Shown here piece after piece: positions 56,901 through 64,000 of a stretch of DNA of 64,000 nt. The DNA is from Corticium candelabrum (taxonomy: Eukaryota; Porifera; Homoscleromorpha; Homosclerophorida; Plakinidae), in contig NC_085088.1 of assembly GCF_963422355.1 (NCBI RefSeq), positions 124,001-188,000 of the forward strand, in the 5' to 3' direction. Positions within the stretch are counted from its first letter, which is position 1, and each line of letters starts with the position of its first letter. The notes below the pieces were generated by a model. That model saw only the letters and a list, made by a program, of their open reading frames with translations, had not been told where the DNA came from and searched no databases. The position numbers and the translations under genes are program-made.

Positions 56901-59807
56901 GAAAGGTTACCAGCTAACATATCAGAGCAGCAATTCAGTGGCTGACTTTCAAGCTGCTCTTAACTCTGTTGTAGAAGAGAATGTATTATCCATCCTACAA
57001 AAGTCCCCACTAATTGGCTTAATGACAGATGAATCAACAGACATCAATGTCAGCCGGAAGCTTATGGTATATGTAAAGGCTGTTCATCCTGAGACAAGGA
57101 AGGCTTGCGAGTTTTATATAGCTGATGTTGAGTTGGCTGGAGAGGCAAATAGTGAGAACATCACAAAAGCCCTTTCTAGATTGCTAAAAAAGAAGAACAT
57201 TGATCGCAGGCTTGTCGTAGGATTGGCAACTGATGGTGCTCCTGTAATGACAGGGACCAAGTCTGGAGTTGGTGTGTGCCTACGCAGAAAGTGCTCACCA
57301 TACTTGATTCAGGTGCACTGTGTAGCACATCGTTTGGCCCTTGCAAGTGGGCAAGCAGCAGATGCTGTACCACTATTTAAATTATACCAAGCAACAATCA
57401 ACAGTGTGTACAACTAGTTTGCACATTCATCTACCAGAACGTCTCATTTACGATGCCTTCAGACTGTAGTAGATGATCATCGTGTTACCCTTCATGCCAC
57501 ATTCAGCACTCGGTGGTTGTCGTTTCGTGGTGCTGTTGATGCTGTTCGTAAATCATTTTGTTCCTTAATGCTTTGCCTAGAACATGAAGCAGAGAAGGGC
57601 TGTGCCTCTGCTAGAGGCCTTCTCAGGGCTGTGAACAAAGCTTCCTTTCTGCTTGCTACGTATGGTCTTAGTGATGTACTCCCATTACTCAATAAATTGA
57701 GCCCCGTCTTGCAACGCAAAGCACTAAATTACGCTGATGTAGGCCCTATTGTAAAGGCAACAGTTGATGCCTTATTGAGTTTGAAACATTGCCAAGGCCC
57801 AAATCTTGCTAGCCTGATAGCTAAGCGGAAAGATGATAATATTACTCTCTCTTCGCCAAGCGGTGTCAGAGTCCCTGTCAATGTCTCTGAGGATACTTTA
57901 TAAAGTTTTCTGAAGTCTTTTTGGCAGTTTTTGCAGGAATTGTTGGAAAACGTTCATGCTAGATTTCCATCTGTTGCTATATTAGATGCTCTCTCTGTGT
58001 TTGATCCTCGAAATCTTCCTCCTATTGAAGACCTAGTAGGTTATGGAGATCAACAGATTCGAATGTTGATCAATCATTTTGGAGAACAAGCTCTTGAAAA
58101 GCCGGGCTTTGTCAATGAAGATGCAATGACTGAATGGTTGATTTGCAGGCTCCTTATGAGCAACAAGTTTCAAAATCAGACAATGGTTGAATTTGGATCT
58201 GCTATCTTATTTGAACACAGAGATGTCTTCCCACACCTATCACTCCTTCTGGCTGCAGGAGTTGTCATACCAGTAACAAATGCTGGCTGTGAAAGAGGAT
58301 TCTCTTGTCAGAATCGTATTATGACAAAACTACGGAACTGTTTGTCTGAAGAGAAAATTAACTGCTTGATGTGCATTTCACTAGAAGGACAACCTATGTA
58401 TCAGTTTAATTTTGAGCGAGCGTTTTGCAAATGGAAAGAGCACAAAGCTAGAAGGTTACTTGGACAGCACCCTGAGCGCAAAGTGTTATAGGCAGTCACT
58501 GCTAGCCACATAACATGATAAACATAATTACAGACTGTTATTAAAAGTTTGTTTGCACAAGTTTGGTTAATTAATGAACTAGTAAAACATGTTCACATGT
58601 TTGTTTGATATAGACTATAGTAGAAAGTATTTGCCTTTAATACTTGGACAGCATCTAGGCGAAATTTGTATGACTATATTATAACATGATGAGCATAGTC
58701 ACAAAGTGTTATTATTAGTATAGACCTTTGTTTGAATTTTGGTTTAATAATAAAACCTGTCTACAAGTTTGGTTGACATACATACATTACAATTACATTC
58801 ACCAAAAACGTTTACTACTGTACCACATCACAAACTTAGGCCATGCCTCTTTGGGGCGGGGCCAAATATGCGCAAGATGGGGACGCATGCTTGAAAGGGG
58901 TTAGGAAAATCACTGAATAATGTATGACTATTACTAAAACTAAGGTCTAGCAACTAATTACTAACCTATCGTCATGTAACTAATCCATTATTGAGTCATA
59001 CAAATAATATCTCATATGCTCATTACCTGCTATTTGAGTTTGGTTGTGATCATTGTACTCCACAATGCCAACATACGGATTGAGCGTCGTGAATGGATAT
59101 GCTGCTACTCTTGGTCGAGCATTTGATATCAACCTCAACAATGTGGACTTCCCAGCATTTGGAAATCCAACCAATCCAATATCAGCTATCGTCTTTAATT
59201 CTAACTCAATCCATCTCTCTTCACCTTTCTTACCTTCAGTATATTGCCTTGGAGCTCTATTTGTGCTGCTAACATAACTGAGATTGCCACGGCCACCACT
59301 TCCGCCTCGACCACAGCAAAGCAGCATTCCATTCTTTACTAAATCACCTAATATTTCATCGCCTTCTACATTTCTTACTAGAGTCCCGACAGGTACAGTA
59401 AGTGTAACATCCCTTCCGTTCCTACCATGTCGGTTATCGCCTTTCCCATGATGCCCTCTCTCCGCTTGGTATTGAGGTCTCGTCACGTGACCAAAATCTC
59501 GCATTGCTAATGAAGCTTTCAAATATACAGATCCGCCGTTTCCGCCGTTTCCTCCATTTGGACCTCCGCGTGGAACATGCGCTGCGCGATGAAAACTCAC
59601 ACAGCCATCACCGCCATTGCCTCCCGCCAAGCGCAATCGTTTCCAGTCAACAAAACGTTTCTGGCGAATTGTCTAGATTAGACAGAAACAGTGTACACTA
59701 TGTAAATTGAGACAGTACGCCTGAAATAACATTAGCAATACCTTAGGCGCAGATTGAGCCAACCAGCGGACGAACAAACGCAGTCGAGCAGAAGATTGTG
59801 GAAACAT
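53935..59807 (-). CDS. MTG2: MTG2-like mitochondrial Obg GTPase, three exons
   Basis: Exons are 59742-59807, 59027-59672 and 53935-54308, all joining in phase. The first encodes MFPQSSARLRLFVRWLAQSA, an Arg-rich, acid-free presequence typical of mitochondrial import. The second has the Obg glycine-rich fold (GGNGGDGCVSFHR, GGPNGGNGGNGGSVYL) and the G1 motif GFPNAGKS, then YPFTTLNPYVG (G2). The third has G3 DIPGL, HIERC and G4 NKVD (IVANKVD), then SALFG (G5). FVDWKRLRLAGGNGG, ISNARP and HIERC match human MTG2 rather than GTPBP10. The GTPase works in assembly of the mitochondrial large ribosomal subunit. Intron 2 contains a whole hAT transposon, and a MULE copy ends 71 bp upstream of the start codon. 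Confidence 0.93.
55295..55975 (+). pseudogene. OTU-type cysteine protease of the hAT element (first coding block)
   Basis: A frame opening at ATG 55295 with an OTU (ovarian tumour) signature: AGDGNCLYRAVSLVMYGTE, with Asp72 and Cys75 as the expected catalytic residues. The matching catalytic His lies at NPNHFVAVI, about 56022-56050, but in the next frame, so a one-base frameshift occurs between about 55940 and 55975 near ..FPNPFR. In an intact element OTU and transposase were probably one protein. OTU enzymes usually cut ubiquitin chains; the role in a transposon is inference. Confidence 0.8.
55969..58491 (+). pseudogene. hAT transposase (second coding block)
   Basis: One reading frame throughout, interrupted by TAG at 57415-57417 and TAA at 57901-57903. 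Order of parts: OTU His region, low-complexity Ser/Gln linker, a TTF/DUF4371-like zinc-finger region (WLTFDGSKMRCKVY..LSRHMNCPDH) near 56556-56685, RNase H-like core with GLMTDESTDI (first Asp) near 57017 and LATDGAPVMTG (second Asp) near 57222, then VHCVAHRLAL, and the hAT dimerisation region IPVTNAGCERGFSCQNRI near 58268 with KINCLM. Similar to the hAT relatives from which vertebrate ZMYM/ZNF862-type genes derive. The two stops make it non-functional unless read differently. Confidence 0.88.
58922..59026. other. Remaining MTG2 intron 2 sequence
   Basis: About 100 bp between the hAT right end and exon 2; with the 30 bp on the other side this suggests the original intron was only about 140 bp. 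Confidence 0.6.
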
Positions 59808-59878
59808 CCGGGACTTTTGGATGACAAGTTTGACTTAATTAAATGGGCTAACAACAGGCGTACAGTACTGTACTTTTC

Positions 59879-60855
59879 TAGCCTCGACACTAGGCCTCCC
59901 TTTGACAAATTCTTTTTTGGGGTCCACTTTATACACACATCCCGGATATATAGCCCGGATAAGTTTAGCTTGCACGTGCACGGTAGACCATTCTCACGTG
60001 AACAAATGGCTAGTAGTTCGAAGTGTGAGGTGCTATGCTGACAGATCGTGGGAATTGCGCTTTCTCTGCGAGCAGTTACCACACTCAGTAAGCAACAGTG
60101 GCTAGTGAAAGGAGAGCCCCAATATGGGAGATGTTGGTTGCTACAAACCGTTTTCTTTGCAGAAATCGACTTTCTCGAGAAACAATTGACTCCAGAAAAG
60201 CTTCACGTGATGCAGTTATTATACAAGATGGCAGAAGTTTGTACAGTTTGCTAGTTAATTGATATTAGTTAATTAACTAATTGTTAATTTATTAGAATAC
60301 AGTATTTAGTAACATTAAACCACAATTTATGTATTTATGGTAGTATTTTTTAACCTTAACTGTGATTTAATAAATAGTAATTTATAATTTATAAGTGTGT
60401 GTATATATATATGGATAATGTGTGTTAGATACCCACGTAGGTGGGTTTATGTAAAAATATATGTATTTCTAAATATATGTATATATATACTAGTAACTAT
60501 TGCATAAGAACCCGTTTTTAAATTAATCATGTATGCTGCTGTTACTGCAATTAATTTGTTTTACATAAGAAATGTATGGCAAACAGGCAGGATTACAGGA
60601 AGCTGTTGATCTGCGCCATGAACAGTCTGTTGCAAAAGAACACAGTTTTTCATTAGCCTAAAATAGAAGCAATCCATGATCCATTTTAACAATAAAATTA
60701 GAACACACACAATGAAGATGCTTATTTCTCTAGTGGGTGCACAGTTTGCTGGACATAAAACAGGAATAACTTGTTCTGAACACTCATTCTGAAAACTCTA
60801 ACTGCAATCTGTTCCTCTCTATAGATCAAGGAATATGAACAATCCAGGACATTTG
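59879..60855 (+). repeat. Terminal inverted repeat of MULE copy 2
   Basis: About 0.98 kb, corresponding to both ends of copy 1. It gives the cleanest estimate of the original repeat length. Confidence 0.85.
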
Positions 60856-62456
60856 TTGTTGTAAATTCAGTTAATATGTAGTGGTGAGCTAATACTTAGT
60901 GGTGGAAGTTTTGATTAATGTCTACAGTCAATGTTATTAATTAAATTTATATAGTAAATGTCGATTGATTATTGCAGTTAATATTTATTCATTTAATACA
61001 TTTCATATCTTCTTTGATTAATTAACACAGTCAATATTGTAAATAGAGTGAACGTAACTTCTTTATTCTGGTTGTTGCAGATTCTAGATGAGTAACCTGG
61101 ATAACTTCCATTGTTGCACCTGCCAGAAGACGAATTACATGTGTGGTTTAGGCATAAGTCACCTATGTTTCGATTAATTAACATTTTCTGGATCTCGATA
61201 AGGTACTTGCATGCAATGTCTCAGTTGTATGTACTGCACTTGTAAGTCAAAGAAGGTTTGAATTTTTAGTTCATCTTTCGAGATTCTCCAGAGTTACACA
61301 GAAAGTGCCTTTTCTTCAGGGAGCTGCCGTGACCAATTTTCTGAAGAAATGAGTGCAACTAAGTTTGTATGACTCGTAGTGCATTTAGCCATTGTACTTT
61401 GTACATTTGATAGATTATTTGCAGGATCTTTTGGGAGACCAGCCATGCTGAAAGTGATTTCTGAATAGATTTGCAACATGATGGTGGTGGGTGTATCTAT
61501 TTATATCTATAATGCTCACTTGAACGATCTGCCATCATTGTGTCCCTGGCTGTTAGATTGGGAGTTACTCTCAGATAGGGCTCCATATATGAGGGCTAGC
61601 TGTTACAGTAATTCTGGTTTCAAAACTTGATAAATACCAAAGGGCGGTGTTTCTTTACTATGATGAGATGGAGCAGTTGATGATGCGTATTCACAGTATC
61701 TTATACCACAAATGCTCAAATTGACCACAAATAGAACTACGTATATACAAGCACAAAACATTATCATGTTACTTTGAGTCTTTCTTCAACATCTAGAGCG
61801 TACACTGTTATATCCAACTGGTAATGACTATAACTGGTTAAGATTGAGTTATGCGTATACAGCATTGTAAACTGGTAAACAAACGTCATAAATCTGGTAA
61901 GAAATGTCACAGCAGTCGCTAGATTTTGCTAGAGAGTACTTTGACATGTCATTCCCCGATCCACCTTCCAATATTCTTCACACATCCTATACACACAATG
62001 CAAAATATCAAGCATCTCATTCTTCGGGTAAATTTTTAAACCTCTTTCTACACATTGTAGTGTTCTGTCTAAGTGACTAGATGATTTTAGTTAGCATTTC
62101 ATGTCCCATTTAATTATGAGATTGTACATTACATGAACTAGTTACTTGTAATCACATGTACCACACATCCTTGCTAAGTGCCTATAGCTAAAGCATGCTT
62201 CTTTTAAAGTGTGCCTACACTATCTTGTTTAGACAGTGTAGATATTAACCAATATGCATGAGAATTTGTTCGTGTCCAGAATACTACAAATTATATTAGC
62301 TCACCACTAGTCATGTTAACTGAATTCACAACTACAAATGTCGATTAGTAATACTCTGCCACCTAGCTGCAGTAAAGTAATACAAATACTTTGAGTTGAA
62401 CGAGTTTGTTCCTTAATTTAATGTCCATACTCCTGTCTAAATGGTGTCCTCCCAAA

Positions 62457-63259
62457 GGTTACTCAAGAAGACAAGTGGTTCAACAAGGTCTGTCACATTC
62501 CTGACACTTTGAATCTTGAACTCTTGAACTTGAGCAAGATACAGCAATTTCAACAAATTCTGTCAGACAAGCCAGTCTCTACTGTGGCATTTGGTGACGT
62601 GACTACAGTAGCTACCAAATGTCTAGACTGGCATGTGACAGATGGTTACCTGATACACTGCTTGAAGGTATGGCATCGCTTCTCAATTGCTCATCACAAG
62701 ATTGTCTTTGCCTTGTGCTATCCATAGTTTGCTAATTCACGTTGAACACATCCATAGCATTAGCTCTGTACAACAGAAAGAAGATTGATGCCATAACTGG
62801 ATCTTCTGCTGCATCAAATACATTGATCAGTGGGAATCATTGGACAGTGGTTGCTTTAGATTCAAATTCAAAGTTTCCTTCTATGGTGGCCCATTGGGAT
62901 AGCCAGTTCCTACCAAATTGTTGGTAGAACTAATACAAACACTGGACTATGTAAGCACTGCCTTAGGTGAAAGAGTGGATATTCATGATTTGATTCCTAT
63001 GCATAGGCCGACATTTGAAAAGATGGAAAACACGCATGATCAAGGCATTGCAAAATTTCCCAATACATACATGTTCTTCTCTTTGTGGGGTTATTGCCTT
63101 TGTTTTTGTGGCAGTTGCAGCATTTTCTCCAGAGAATCTGTGGGCACACATCTGTTCACCACAGCTGTCCTTCTATGTGACAAAGCAAAACTCAAACTTT
63201 ACCTTCAACCAGGGTTCTCCCCAGGATTTCAGGAAAGCGTAGCACTAGCCCCTCCCTAA
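62457..63259 (+). pseudogene. Ulp1-like (C48) protease of MULE copy 2
   Basis: Coding blocks are KVTQEDKWFNKVCHIPDTL (from about 62457), then QQILSDKPVSTVAFGDVTT and LDWHVTDGYLIHCLK with a donor GTATGG at 62668. After a gap of about 100 bp, GNHWTVVALDSNSK (catalytic His) lies near 62838, ELIQTLDYVSTALGERVDI near 62925, and TCSSLCGVIAFV with the expected Cys near 63067-63105 in a different frame from the His block. It is better preserved than copy 1 at the His-Trp pair. Whether the frame change is decay or an unrecognised intron is unclear. Confidence 0.75.
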
Positions 63260-64000
63260 GACCACACCCATCCACTGACATCACAACAAAGTCCCAATTG
63301 CAATACTAATCTATTATCAATATATATTAGACTTGCTGCTGAAAATTGTCTACACTAGCTGTTGTTTACAGGCTGTCAGCTATCAGTAACCCATTAGTTG
63401 GAGGAATTTAGCATGGACAGCTGTTGAAGTCAAGATATTGCTTTGACTTGCAACCATGCATTGACAAACCTGTTAACTAGTCTACTAAGTAGCAGTGCAC
63501 GCTTGCTAGATACACACTGTGACACAATTGAATGCATAAACACAATGACATACTATTTATTCGTAATCATTAATTGCTTAAACAGTGACTGAGTATATAC
63601 CCTAAGGTTGCTGCTACATTAGAGAGTAACAAGCAAAATTGTGTTCAATCTTACAAGCTGTCCACTGTATAATGAAATTATGCTGACTCTGTTACAATAT
63701 TGTAATGTATCTGTTCCTCTTGAAAGCCCACTCCAGACATGCAGCGTTAAAGTCAAAGTCTTCTAAACAGGGACCTTCAATAGAGATAAACAGCAGTTGC
63801 ACTGTGATTTTGTTGCTCAGGCGGGGTTTCTCAGAGGTGTCTTTATCCTATTCAGTTCAGAAAAGCCCTCTCACAGTCAGCAGTGGAAGCAGGGATTAGC
63901 TGGGCAATGGCTGCAAGGTTACAAATGTTTGGAAACACTAAGGAAAGGTTCTCTTTCTTCACAATTGTAGCCATCACGTCTTGTTCTGTATGGCAAAGAA

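Larger units (their letters stand above)
54345..58915 (+). mobile_element. hAT-superfamily DNA transposon carrying an OTU protease, in MTG2 intron 2
   Basis: A 4,571-bp element with inverted ends CAGTGATTTTCCTA at 54345-54358 and the complement at 58902-58915. A 6-bp AATAAT lies on each side (54339-54344 and 58916-58921); hAT elements usually duplicate 8 bp, so the other two positions would have to have changed. CAGTG ends and transposase content fit hAT. GGGACGCA-type words cluster near both ends (54377-54426 and 58880-58888), probable transposase-binding repeats. The element is on the strand opposite to MTG2. Two coding blocks are present and both have breaks. Confidence 0.88.
59879..64000 (+). 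mobile_element. Mutator-like element, copy 2, truncated by window edge
   Basis: Starts with TAGCCTCG at 59879, same terminus as copy 1, and stays colinear with the complement of copy 1 to the window end (64000 corresponds to about 5168 in copy 1). Its coding strand is +, opposite to copy 1. It lacks the nested mariner-type MITE and the AT-rich insertions of copy 1's right end. About 3.3 kb, including the transposase and the second terminus, should lie outside. The preceding 9 bp GTACTTTTC is the expected duplication, but its partner is not in the window. Confidence 0.9.

Noticed and set aside
54337-58923. 8-bp target duplication for the hAT element
   Set aside because: Only AATAAT (6 bp) matches on both sides; an 8-bp match cannot be made without mismatches.

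Overview
The window is 64 kb of animal nuclear DNA. Every recognisable host gene is a metazoan type (TUBGCP2, DHX16, KIFC3, PLA2G15, SLC10A7, HDDC3/MESH1, MTG2, RBM18, CNBD1, an NRF-6-like acyltransferase). Genes are compact, introns are mostly 40-150 bp with GT..AG ends, intergenic gaps are short, and AC/GT and TA microsatellites and TTAATTAA-rich stretches abound. This fits an early-branching animal such as a sponge, but that assignment is inference from style and not proof.

Layout from left to right: RBM18 (+); a 7.8 kb Mutator-like DNA transposon with long inverted ends and a 9-bp target duplication (coding strand -); two minisatellites; an NRF-6/acyltransferase-3 gene (+); a CNBD1-like double cyclic-nucleotide-binding gene (+); SLC10A7 (-); PLA2G15 (+, with a LINE fragment in an intron); KIFC3-type kinesin-14 (-); DHX16 (+); a tandem calponin-homology/coiled-coil protein (-); HDDC3/MESH1 (-, with an old Ty3/gypsy-type copy in an intron); TUBGCP2 (+, with an intronless seven-helix receptor gene in its last intron); MTG2 (-, with a complete hAT element in an intron); and a second, inverted Mutator-like copy running off the right edge.

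Neighbouring genes largely alternate in strand. Three pairs are head-to-head and share a short promoter region (SLC10A7/PLA2G15 105 bp, HDDC3/TUBGCP2 136 bp, KIFC3/DHX16 about 400 bp); the others converge with 150-430 bp between stops. They do not form one pathway: they are housekeeping, cytoskeletal, lipid and organelle genes that happen to lie together.

The most unusual content is in the mobile DNA. Two unrelated DNA-transposon superfamilies here each carry a ubiquitin/SUMO-type cysteine protease: the Mutator-like element has a Ulp1-like (C48) domain and the hAT element has an OTU domain. Both Mutator-like copies also sit at palindromic DNA. Exon boundaries given below were placed by eye from splice signals, reading frame and remembered family sequences; no alignment or search was run.
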